Part shown: piece after piece, positions 41,890 through 49,185 of the stretch | Layout of the letters: the number at the start of each line of letters is the position of its first letter | How positions within the stretch are numbered: position 1 is the stretch's first letter | From: Sphingobium lactosutens DS20 | Lineage (GTDB): Bacteria; Pseudomonadota; Alphaproteobacteria; Sphingomonadales; Sphingomonadaceae | NCBI RefSeq assembly: GCF_000445105.1 | Contig: NZ_ATDP01000109.1 | Location: forward strand, 62,001 to 126,000 | DNA: 64,000 bases | Direction of reading: 5' to 3' | The notes under the pieces: model-generated | Seen by the model: the letters and a program-made list of their open reading frames with translations, nothing else | What the model was told of the DNA's origin: nothing | Databases searched by the model: none | Made by a program: the position numbers and the translations under genes

Positions 41890-43455
41890 ATGCAGCGCCT
41901 CGAAGATCGCGATTACTTCACCGACTACCAGATCCTCAAGGATCCCTATGCCTTCCTGGAGTCGCTTAGGGTCCACGGTCCGATCTATCGTCAGCCCGGC
42001 ACCGGCGTGGTGTTCGTCACCGGCTTCGACGAGGCGCTGGAGGTGCTCAAGAACACCGAAGACTTCTCCTCCGCCAACTGCGTACAAGGCGCCGGAGCGC
42101 CGTTGCCGTTCGAACCCCATGGTTCCGACATCGACGGGCAGATCGAGGAGAACCGCGGCAAGTTCCTCGGCAGCGACCTGCTCGTCACTTACGATGGTCG
42201 GCCGCACACCTTCTCGCGCGCGTTGCTAGGGCGTCTGTTCACGCCCTCGCGCCTAAAAGCCAACGAGCAATATATCATGGAGCTCTCCGAAGAGCTGGTG
42301 AAGACGGCCGTCGCGCGCGGCCGCTGCGAGCTTATCTGTGATGTCTCGGTGCCGTTTGTGACGCTCGTCATTGCCGACCTGCTCGGCGTGCCTGCCGACG
42401 ACCGCCGGAGTTTTATGGAGACGATCGCGTCCGGACCGCCGCCCGGCGCGCTCGACGGATCCGACAAGCAGCAGATGCCGCTCGAGTTCATGGCGAGCTA
42501 TTTCGCCGGCTATGTCGAGGACCGGCGGAAATTCCCTCGTCAGGACGTCATCTCGGAACTGGCCAACGCGCCCTATCCGGATGGCACGCTGCCCGACGCC
42601 AGGGAAATCGTCAGCCTTACCACATTTCTGTTCGGCGCGGGCCAGGATACCAGCGCCAAGCTCCTGGCCAACACGATGAAGTATCTCGTCGACGAGCCCG
42701 GCCTGCAGGACCGCGTGCGCGCCGACCTCTCGCTCGTCCCTGCACTTCTCGAGGAGGTGCTTCGGATCGAGGGCTCGACCAAGACGACCTTCCGTGTAGC
42801 TCGTCATGATACGCGAATCGGGGATTTCGAAGTTCCCGCCGGCACGCGTGTGATGGTGGCGCTCGCGGCCGCCAATCGTGATCCGAAGCGCTGGGACAAT
42901 CCGGAAGCGTTCCTCCTCGATCGGCCCCGCGCCAAGGAGCATGTCGGCTTCGGTCGGGGTGCGCACGTCTGCGTGGGCGCGCCGCTCGCGCGCGCCGAGC
43001 TTCGTATCATCATCGAGGACCTGCTGAAGAACACGGCGTCGATCACGATGGCGGAGGACAGGCACGGTCCTGCCGGCGATCGCCGCATCGACTGGGAGCC
43101 GAGCTTCATCATCCGCGGGATTGAGAACATGCATCTGGAGCTGACCCCTTCGGCAGACTTCGTACCGCTCGACCGGCCTTTGCGCGCGGGCCTCGCCTTT
43201 GGCGATGCCGACGAGCTGTCGCACCCTGCGAAGGAAGTCTATTCGACTGCCGCGACCAAGATCGGAACCTTGTTCGGCGATCCCGCCGCCAAAGCGGTGC
43301 TCTCGAAGCACCTTCCGGGCTTCGACAGCGATCCGCAGGTCGGCATGGCGATGGGCTTCACGCTGCGCGCTATACAGGGCTTCGCGCCAGACCGGCTGAC
43401 CGACGATGCGCTCAACGCGATCGACGCCGATCTCGCCGCTCTGACCGCAGCCTGA
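41890..43455 (+). CDS. Cytochrome P450 with a C-terminal extension
   Basis: This 521-residue monooxygenase has the I-helix oxygen-binding motif FLFGAGQDTSAK, the ExxR motif in LLEEVLRIEGST and the heme-ligand Cys361 in GFGRGAHVCVGAPLARAEL. A normal bacterial class I P450 ends 50-60 residues after the heme Cys. Here about 160 follow, and the last 90 form an added helical module (DELSHPAKEVYSTAATKIGT, then FGDPAAKAVLSKHLPGFDSD and APDRLTDDALNAIDADLAAL). It follows the ferredoxin and heads the oxidative part of the operon. The substrate is unknown. Confidence 0.93.
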   Translation: MQRLEDRDYFTDYQILKDPYAFLESLRVHGPIYRQPGTGVVFVTGFDEALEVLKNTEDFSSANCVQGAGAPLPFEPHGSDIDGQIEENRGKFLGSDLLVTYDGRPHTFSRALLGRLFTPSRLKANEQYIMELSEELVKTAVARGRCELICDVSVPFVTLVIADLLGVPADDRRSFMETIASGPPPGALDGSDKQQMPLEFMASYFAGYVEDRRKFPRQDVISELANAPYPDGTLPDAREIVSLTTFLFGAGQDTSAKLLANTMKYLVDEPGLQDRVRADLSLVPALLEEVLRIEGSTKTTFRVARHDTRIGDFEVPAGTRVMVALAAANRDPKRWDNPEAFLLDRPRAKEHVGFGRGAHVCVGAPLARAELRIIIEDLLKNTASITMAEDRHGPAGDRRIDWEPSFIIRGIENMHLELTPSADFVPLDRPLRAGLAFGDADELSHPAKEVYSTAATKIGTLFGDPAAKAVLSKHLPGFDSDPQVGMAMGFTLRAIQGFAPDRLTDDALNAIDADLAALTAA

Positions 43456-43489
43456 GCACGGCGCGGATGATAACGGATCGGGGGAGACC

Positions 43490-44236
43490 ATGACGAACGA
43501 ACGCGTAGCGGTGGTGACGGGCGGGGCCTCGGGCATCGGGCTCGGCATCAGCCAGATGTTTGCGAGGAACGGCCATCCCGTGGCGGTCCTCGACCTGAAC
43601 GAGGAACTGCTTGAACGGGAGGGCGCCGCGCTTCGCGCGTGCGGCGCGAAAGTCCTCACCCGGCGCGTGGACGTCGCCAGCCGCGCAGAGATCGAATCCG
43701 CTTACCGCGACATCCGATCCGAGCTCGGCCCGATCAGCGTCGTGATCGCCAATGCCGGCTATTCCGAGCACGGCGACATCCAGACGATGCCGATCGAGGT
43801 CTGGCAGCGGATGATCGACGTCAACTTGAACGGCGTGTTCCACACCATCCAGCCGGCGCTCGCCGACATGGTAGCGGCCAAGTGGGGACGGATCGTGACG
43901 ATCTCGTCCCAGGCCGCGCAGTCGGGCGCGCAGGACCGTGCGCATTACGCGGCGGCGAAGGGTGGCGTGATCGGCTTCACCCGCTCGCTCGCCCGCGAGC
44001 TCGCCCGCCACGGCATCACCGTGAACACCGTGCCGCCGTCGCTCGTCGAGACGCCGCTGATGGTCTCGGGACTGAAGGCGGTAGGCGTGCCGCTGGAGAT
44101 GATCGTTCAGGGCATACCGATCGCGCGTCCTGGCACGCCCGAGGATATCGCCGGTGCCGTCGAATATCTCTGCTCCGACAAGGCGAGCTACGTGACCGGC
44201 CAGGAGATCAACGTGAACGGCGGAAGCTGGATGTAA
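43490..44236 (+). CDS. Short-chain dehydrogenase/reductase (first of three)
   Basis: This 248-residue classical SDR has the cofactor motif TGGASGIGLG at residues 11-20, NAG (VVIANAGYSEHG), catalytic Ser in IVTISSQAAQSG, and Tyr/Lys in HYAAAKGGVIGF. Asp after the second strand (VLDLNEELLE) predicts NAD preference. It probably oxidises the alcohol made by the P450. GGGGGAG lies before the ATG. Confidence 0.92.
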   Translation: MTNERVAVVTGGASGIGLGISQMFARNGHPVAVLDLNEELLEREGAALRACGAKVLTRRVDVASRAEIESAYRDIRSELGPISVVIANAGYSEHGDIQTMPIEVWQRMIDVNLNGVFHTIQPALADMVAAKWGRIVTISSQAAQSGAQDRAHYAAAKGGVIGFTRSLARELARHGITVNTVPPSLVETPLMVSGLKAVGVPLEMIVQGIPIARPGTPEDIAGAVEYLCSDKASYVTGQEINVNGGSWM

Positions 44237-44269
44237 CGGTGCCGCGGCGCCATGGATGAGGAGGTCAGG

Positions 44270-45118
44270 ATGACTGCTTCGACACTCTCGCGGTTCGAGG
44301 TCACCGATGTGTCCCCCCGGATCGGCTGCACGATCGAGGCCGACAAGGAGACGCTGCTGAGCGGCGCCAAAGTGCAGGAGATCCGCGAGATTCTCGAACG
44401 GCGCGGCGTGATCGTGTTCCCCGAGATCAACCTCAGCGACGAAGAGCAGATCGCTTTCACTCACACGCTTGGCATCTTCGCGCACGAGGAGGGCGAAGGC
44501 AACGGCGACAAGGATGTTGTCTATCCAATTACGATGGACGAGACGATCAATCCGATCGCCAGCTATCTCAAGGGCGCATTCTTCTGGCATCTGGACGGCA
44601 CTATGTCGGACAAGCCCATCCTGGCTTCGATCATGAGTGCACATGCGCTCGCGTCCGAAGGCGGCGAGACCGAGTTCTGCAACACCTATGCCGCCTGGGA
44701 TGACTTGCCCGACGGCGAGAAGGCCGACCTTGAGAAGCTCAAGGTGGTCCACAGCGTGTGGCGCTCCCAGCTCTACTGGAAGCCGGAGCCAAGCTACGCC
44801 GAGATCAAGCAGTGGCAGGGGCGCGGCAGCAACACGCTTCCGCTGGTGTGGAAGCACCGATCCGGCCGCCAATCGCTGGTCCTCGGCGCCACGGCTCAGC
44901 AGATCGAGGGCCTGTCCTTCGCCGAGAGCGAGGCCCTCCTGGTGCGGCTGCGCGATTGGGCGACCCAACCGCAGTTCGTCTACCGGCACGAGTGGAAGCT
45001 GGGCGACATGGTGATCTGGGACAATACCGGCACCATGCACCGCGCGATGCCCTATGCGATGGATAGCGGGCGCCTGATGCATCGCACCAAGCTCGAGGGC
45101 GAGGAGGCGTTCGCCTGA
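44270..45118 (+). CDS. Fe(II)/2-oxoglutarate-dependent dioxygenase, TauD/TfdA family
   Basis: This 282-residue enzyme has the iron-binding triad: HxD in FFWHLDGTMSD and the distal His in DNTGTMHRAMPYAMDSGR, whose Arg would bind 2-oxoglutarate. The N-terminal part (EILERRGVIVFPEINLSDEE) matches the family. The start at 44270 is preferred over 44252 for GAGGAGG placement. The stop overlaps the start of the next SDR (TGATG). In TfdA-type enzymes the reaction is hydroxylation leading to ether or C-S/C-N cleavage; the substrate here is not known. Confidence 0.9.
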   Translation: MTASTLSRFEVTDVSPRIGCTIEADKETLLSGAKVQEIREILERRGVIVFPEINLSDEEQIAFTHTLGIFAHEEGEGNGDKDVVYPITMDETINPIASYLKGAFFWHLDGTMSDKPILASIMSAHALASEGGETEFCNTYAAWDDLPDGEKADLEKLKVVHSVWRSQLYWKPEPSYAEIKQWQGRGSNTLPLVWKHRSGRQSLVLGATAQQIEGLSFAESEALLVRLRDWATQPQFVYRHEWKLGDMVIWDNTGTMHRAMPYAMDSGRLMHRTKLEGEEAFA

Positions 45119-46005
45119 TGGTCTTGATCGGTCAAGAGAGTGAGGCTTCCAAAGTCGCGATCGTGACGGGGGCGAGCCGCGGTGCCGGCCGCGGGATCGC
45201 CCGCGCGCTGGCTGCGCACGGCTGCACCGTCTACGTCACCGGCCGCTCCGAGCACGAAGGCGATGCCGAGATGCCCGGCACGATCCACGCGACAGCGGCC
45301 GAGGTGACGCAGGCCGGCGGTCTTGGAATCGCGACTCGCTGTGATCATTCGAAGGACGATCAGGTCAAGGCACTGATCGAGCGTGTGATCGACGAACAAG
45401 GCCGGATCGACATTCTCGTCAACAATGCCTGCGCTGTGTCGGATGCGCTGTCGGCCCCAGGACAGTTCTGGGAGAAGCCGCTGGCCATCGGCAACATGAT
45501 CGATGTCGGCGTGCGCAGCGGCTTCGTGGCGAGCTGGTACGCCGCGCCACATATGGTCAAGCAGGACCGCGGCCTGATCGTCTTCACCTCTTCGCCAGGC
45601 GCGATGCACTATTGCTTCGGGCCGGCTTACGGCGCGCACAAGGCCGGCGTCGACAAGATGGCGTTCGACATGGGGGTGGATTTCGCCGACGCCGGAGCGG
45701 ACATCGCCGCCGTCTCGGTCTGGATGGGCGCGCTCGCCACCGAACGCCTGCTGGCGATGATGGAAGCGATGCCCGAGCAGCTCGCTCATCTCGAGGGAAC
45801 GCTCGAGTCGCCCGACTATACCGGCCATGTGGTCTGGGCGCTTTTCAATGATCCCGAGATGATGCGCTTCAACGGCAAGACCGTCATCGGCGCCGAGGTG
45901 GGCAAGGAGTATGGCATCACGGATACTGGCGGCGGCTTTCCGCCTTCGGTCCGCGAGGGCACTGGAGCCGCCCCGCCCGTCTACGCGTCTTGCAAGGTCA
46001 AGTGA
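45118..46005 (+). CDS. Short-chain dehydrogenase/reductase (second of three)
   Basis: This 295-residue SDR has TGASRGAGRGIARAL for cofactor binding, NNACAV in place of NNAG, and Tyr/Lys in AYGAHKAGVDKMAFDM. The Arg in VTGRSEHEG suggests NADP. The Ser position reads VFTSSPGAMHY. It is longer than classical SDRs, with an insert at residues 95-125 and a C-terminal tail. Start overlaps the dioxygenase stop by one base. Its step in the pathway is unknown. Confidence 0.9.
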   Translation: MVLIGQESEASKVAIVTGASRGAGRGIARALAAHGCTVYVTGRSEHEGDAEMPGTIHATAAEVTQAGGLGIATRCDHSKDDQVKALIERVIDEQGRIDILVNNACAVSDALSAPGQFWEKPLAIGNMIDVGVRSGFVASWYAAPHMVKQDRGLIVFTSSPGAMHYCFGPAYGAHKAGVDKMAFDMGVDFADAGADIAAVSVWMGALATERLLAMMEAMPEQLAHLEGTLESPDYTGHVVWALFNDPEMMRFNGKTVIGAEVGKEYGITDTGGGFPPSVREGTGAAPPVYASCKVK

Positions 46006-46598
46006 GCGAGATGCTCCCTCCCGACCCTGCACCACGCATGGCTCCGCTCGCGCCGCAGGACTTCACTGATGAGACGCGCGCTTTCTTCGACCGCTGGACC
46101 GGCGGCTTCTTCAAGGATGCCGACAAGAATCCCGTACTGATGACATTTGCGCATCATCCACGGCTCGCCGACCTGTTCTCGCAGTTCAACGTCCATCTGC
46201 TCACAACGAACTCCCTGCCGGTCAAGCTGCGCCAGATCGCGATCATGCGGACAGCCTGGATCACCGGGGCCACCTACATGTGGTCGAGCCATCTCAACAC
46301 CAGCCGGCTTTGCGGTCTCGAGGACGACATGTACGGGCCGATCCAGCGCGGCGCCGACGATCCATACTTCACTGCCTTCGAGAGCGCCGTGATCCGGGCG
46401 ACGGACGAGCTCGTCCGCAATCACGAGGTCGGCGAGACAAGCTGGCGCGCACTGAAGAGCGAGTGGGACGACAAGCAGATGCTCGACTTCCTCTTTACGG
46501 TTGGCGCCTACGCGATGGTAGCAGGCGTGATGAAATCGACGAAGATTCAGCGGGCCGCAGATCTGCGCGAGCTCGCCGCGCAATTTGGTGCGCCGTGA
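46002..46598 (+). CDS. Carboxymuconolactone decarboxylase/AhpD-like family protein
   Basis: This protein has about 198 residues. A CMD-type core is seen in LPVKLRQIAIMRTAWITGAT, then MWSSHLNTSRLCGLEDDMYG, and ELVRNHEVGETSWRALKSEW. The C-x2-C redox pair of AhpD is absent (the site reads YMWSSHLNTSRLCG), so a peroxidase role is unlikely and a lyase, isomerase or decarboxylase role is more plausible. GTG at 46002 (AAGG upstream, overlapping the SDR stop) is preferred; ATG at 46011 is possible. Confidence 0.85.
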   Translation: MSEMLPPDPAPRMAPLAPQDFTDETRAFFDRWTGGFFKDADKNPVLMTFAHHPRLADLFSQFNVHLLTTNSLPVKLRQIAIMRTAWITGATYMWSSHLNTSRLCGLEDDMYGPIQRGADDPYFTAFESAVIRATDELVRNHEVGETSWRALKSEWDDKQMLDFLFTVGAYAMVAGVMKSTKIQRAADLRELAAQFGAP

Positions 46599-46626
46599 CA
46601 GGCCAGGGCCGGAACGGGAAACAGCG

Positions 46627-47370
46627 ATGAAGACTGCGATCGTGACGGGCGCGGCTGCCGGCATCGGGGCTGCCTGCGCGAAGCGGCTGGCGGCCGACGG
46701 GTTGGCGGTGGGTGTCCTCGATCTCGATGAGGCGCGCTGCGCCGCTATTGTCGATGCGATCCGCGCGGACGGCGGAACGGCGGTGGCGCTCGGAGCCGAT
46801 ATATCGAAGCGTGCCCAGGTGCGGGAAGCCGTGGCCAACTGCCGGGAAGCGCTTGGGCCGGTCACCGTGCTCGTCAACAACGCGGCGGTGACCGACTTCA
46901 CGCCGTTCGATGAGGTGACGGACGAACTGTGGGACCATGTCTATGCGGTCAACGTGCGGGGCACGTTCGTCGTTACCCAGGAGGTATTACCCGACATGAG
47001 GGCGGCCGGTTGGGGCCGTATCATCAACATCTCCTCGTCGGGCGCACAGACCGGCAATCCAGGCATGGCGGCCTACTCCTCGTCGAAGGGCGCGGTGATC
47101 ACGTTGACCCGTTCGCTCGCCCAGGAGCTGGGGCCGTTCGGGATCACGGTCAACAACATCCCGCCGGGATCAATCATGGGCACGATCATGGCGGAGGAGA
47201 ACCGGAGCCGCTTCGTTATTCCGGTCGACACGTTGATCGCCAATATGCCCGTACGCCGCCTTGGCGAACCCGACGACATCGCCGGCGCCTGCTCATGGCT
47301 CTGCCAGGAGGCGAGCAGCTATATCACTGGTCAGAGCATTGGCGTGAACGGCGGCCGGGTCGTCAGTTGA
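46627..47370 (+). CDS. Short-chain dehydrogenase/reductase (third of three)
   Basis: This 247-residue classical SDR has TGAAAGIGAACAKRL, VLDLDEARCA (Asp, NAD preference), VLVNNAAVTDF, Ser in IINISSSGAQTGN and Tyr/Lys in AYSSSKGAVITLTRSLAQEL. The C-terminal GQSIGVNGGRVVS is typical. The ATG at 46627 has GGGAA upstream. It lies 29 bp after the CMD gene in the same operon. Confidence 0.92.
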   Translation: MKTAIVTGAAAGIGAACAKRLAADGLAVGVLDLDEARCAAIVDAIRADGGTAVALGADISKRAQVREAVANCREALGPVTVLVNNAAVTDFTPFDEVTDELWDHVYAVNVRGTFVVTQEVLPDMRAAGWGRIINISSSGAQTGNPGMAAYSSSKGAVITLTRSLAQELGPFGITVNNIPPGSIMGTIMAEENRSRFVIPVDTLIANMPVRRLGEPDDIAGACSWLCQEASSYITGQSIGVNGGRVVS

Positions 47371-47401
47371 AGACAAGAGCACGATCATGGGAGGACGCGG
47401 C

Positions 47402-47842
47402 ATGCCGGGACACGCAATCAATCAAGCGATCATTTTTCTTCCGGTTCTGGCAGTGGTCTTCATCACAATCATTGCTTTTGCCCGGCTGGCGGCAACGCGG
47501 GGCCGGGCAGCCAAAGCGCGCAATGATGTCGCCTACTACAGGGCCTTTATAGGGCCGTCCGAACCTGAATATGCCGTGGTGGCTGTTCGCCACTATGCGA
47601 ACCTCTTCGAAGTTCCCGTTTTATTCTATGGCGGCTGCCTAAGCGCCTTTGTTCTTGGCGGCGTCTCGCAGTGGACGCTTGTCTGGGCATGGGCCTACGT
47701 CGTGGCACGCGCAATTCAGAGTTTCGTGCATTTGAGCTACAACAACCCGATGCACAGAGGAATGCCATTCGCTTTGGGATGGCTGTTCATCATTGCGCTC
47801 TGGATCGATGTCGCGATCATCGTTGCGATGCGCTTGGCATGA
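47402..47842 (+). CDS. MAPEG-family membrane protein
   Basis: This 146-residue protein has four transmembrane helices in the MAPEG pattern. Features are INQAIIFLPVLAVVFITIIA, the conserved RARNDVAYY-like AKARNDVAYYRAFIG, RHYANLFEVPVLFYGGCLSA (the N-x-x-E-x-P signature) and RAIQSFVHLSYNNPMHRGMP. Eukaryotic members are glutathione transferases or peroxidases; bacterial members are mostly uncharacterised. The ATG at 47402 has GGAGG just upstream, better than 47387. It overlaps the next gene by ATGA and follows the third SDR by 31 bp, so it may belong to the same operon. Confidence 0.87.
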   Translation: MPGHAINQAIIFLPVLAVVFITIIAFARLAATRGRAAKARNDVAYYRAFIGPSEPEYAVVAVRHYANLFEVPVLFYGGCLSAFVLGGVSQWTLVWAWAYVVARAIQSFVHLSYNNPMHRGMPFALGWLFIIALWIDVAIIVAMRLA

Positions 47843-48372
47843 TCACGGCGAGATTTCAGATCGCGAGCGTGGCACTTCGATGCTGGATATCGACCCTTCG
47901 CTGCCCAATCTCGCCGTGCGCTACGGCGCAAAATCTGTGCGCTCTCCTCGTTTTTGCGGCTTCAGCGGCGGGTGCACCGCAAGCGCCGGCTGCCGCAGCG
48001 TCCGCACCGGACAATGCTGCCGTGACGATCGTCGTGACAAACGTGGCCAGCGCGGAGGGAAAAATTCATGTCGCTCTTTGCAGGCAGGCGGAGTTCCTCA
48101 AGCCCTGCCGCTTGAGCGTCGAACTGCACGCAAAAGCGGGGACGACGACCGCCACCATCCTCGCTGTTCCTCCCGGGCAATATGCTGCCTATGCCTACCA
48201 TGATCGGAACAGCAACGGCCGTGTCGATCGCAATCTCATCGGGTTGCCTACTGAAGATGTCGGTTTCTCAAATGGCGCGCTGAAGGGTCTCAGGAAGCCT
48301 GAATGGCGGGCGGCTGCGTTCGAGCATGGATTCCGCGCCCAGACGGTCACGTTCGCGCTTCGCCACTTCTAA
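47839..48372 (+). CDS. DUF2141-type exported protein
   Basis: This 177-residue protein has a hydrophobic N-terminal segment ending ALLVFAASAAGAPQAPAAA, probably a signal peptide. The DUF2141 domain follows, with VTNVASAEGKIHVALCRQAE, VPPGQYAAYAYHDRNSNGRV and GLPTEDVGFSNGALKGLRKP. The DxNxNGxxDxNxxGxPxExxGFSN pattern is the family signature and may bind a metal. The start at 47839 overlaps the MAPEG stop (ATGA). Function of the family is unknown. Confidence 0.85.
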   Translation: MITARFQIASVALRCWISTLRCPISPCATAQNLCALLVFAASAAGAPQAPAAAASAPDNAAVTIVVTNVASAEGKIHVALCRQAEFLKPCRLSVELHAKAGTTTATILAVPPGQYAAYAYHDRNSNGRVDRNLIGLPTEDVGFSNGALKGLRKPEWRAAAFEHGFRAQTVTFALRHF

Positions 48373-48535
48373 TTGGAGTAGCAAGCGATACATTTTTTTG
48401 ACGTCGCTCTCTTAACTATATTTCTCACAAGAGTTGTGATCCAATTGTCGCGAAGATTTTCGTCTTTCCGACTGGGCAGCAGCGATCGACGATATCCGAA
48501 CTACCGAACTACTCTTCAGTTGGCCAGAACTACCA

Positions 48536-48553
48536 CAAACGGGGGGCCGTTTG
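48536..48553. terminator. Hairpin between convergent DUF2141 and fixJ
   Basis: CAAACGG-gggg-CCGTTTG is a perfect 7-bp stem with a 4-nt loop in the 189-bp convergent gap. A T7 run at 48393-48399 lies nearer the DUF2141 end. It probably serves the fixLJ operon, or both. Confidence 0.5.
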
Positions 48554-48561
48554 CGCCCAAA

Positions 48562-49185
48562 TTAGGATTCCGCGCTACCGAGATTGGCAGCAAATGCGAT
48601 CCTCAAGGCGTCGGATAGGCTTCTAACGCCCAGCTTGGTCATGAGGTTCGCACGATGAACCTCGACGGTGCGCGGCGAAATCCCAAGATCAAAGGCAATT
48701 GTCTTGTTGGGCAGGCCGTCGGCCAGTCCCTTGAGAACATCCTGCTCGCGGCTTGTGAGGCCGGCGATAAGCACTGCGGCTTCCAAGGCCTTTTCAGAAC
48801 GGCGTCCCAGCCCGTCGAGCCGGTCGAAACCGGCGGTTATCGCCGCGAGCAGCGTCGCCTTCTCGAACGGCTTCTCGATAAATTCGACAGCGCCCGCCTT
48901 CATCGCGCGCACGGCGATCGCAATATCGCCATGCCCGGTCAGGATGATGACCGGCATCGCTATTCCCCGATCGAGCAACGCCTGCTGAACTTCGAGGCCA
49001 TCCATCTCGGGCATGCGCACGTCCAGCAGGATGCAGCCAGCCTCGACGTGGCGCACCTCCCGCAAAAACGCCCCACCCGAAGCATAGGTCGAGACGGCAT
49101 ATCCGGCAGTCTTGAGCATGAAACCCGCCGAGCGCCGGATCGCGTCCTCATCATCGACAATATGGATCATCCGCCTATCCGTCAT
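48562..49185 (-). CDS. fixJ: FixJ-type response regulator (receiver plus LuxR helix-turn-helix)
   Basis: This 207-residue protein has a receiver (IHIVDDEDAIRRSAGFMLKT, acceptor Asp55 in CILLDVRMPEMDG, switch Thr in VIILTGHGD, Lys in FIEKPFEK). The GerE/LuxR DNA-binding domain reads GLTSREQDVLKGLADGLPNK, then TIAFDLGISPRTVEVHRANL and MTKLGVRSLSDALRIAF. The ATG at 49185 has GGAG 7 bp upstream, inside the end of the kinase gene, which it overlaps by 11 bp. It should be phosphorylated by the FixL-like kinase and activate promoters; TACGTA-type elements elsewhere in this window are candidate targets. Confidence 0.93.
   Translation of the reverse strand: MTDRRMIHIVDDEDAIRRSAGFMLKTAGYAVSTYASGGAFLREVRHVEAGCILLDVRMPEMDGLEVQQALLDRGIAMPVIILTGHGDIAIAVRAMKAGAVEFIEKPFEKATLLAAITAGFDRLDGLGRRSEKALEAAVLIAGLTSREQDVLKGLADGLPNKTIAFDLGISPRTVEVHRANLMTKLGVRSLSDALRIAFAANLGSAES

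Noticed and set aside
43412..45082. Minus-strand open frame of about 556 codons
   Set aside because: It is antisense to the SDR and dioxygenase genes, which have intact motifs on the plus strand.
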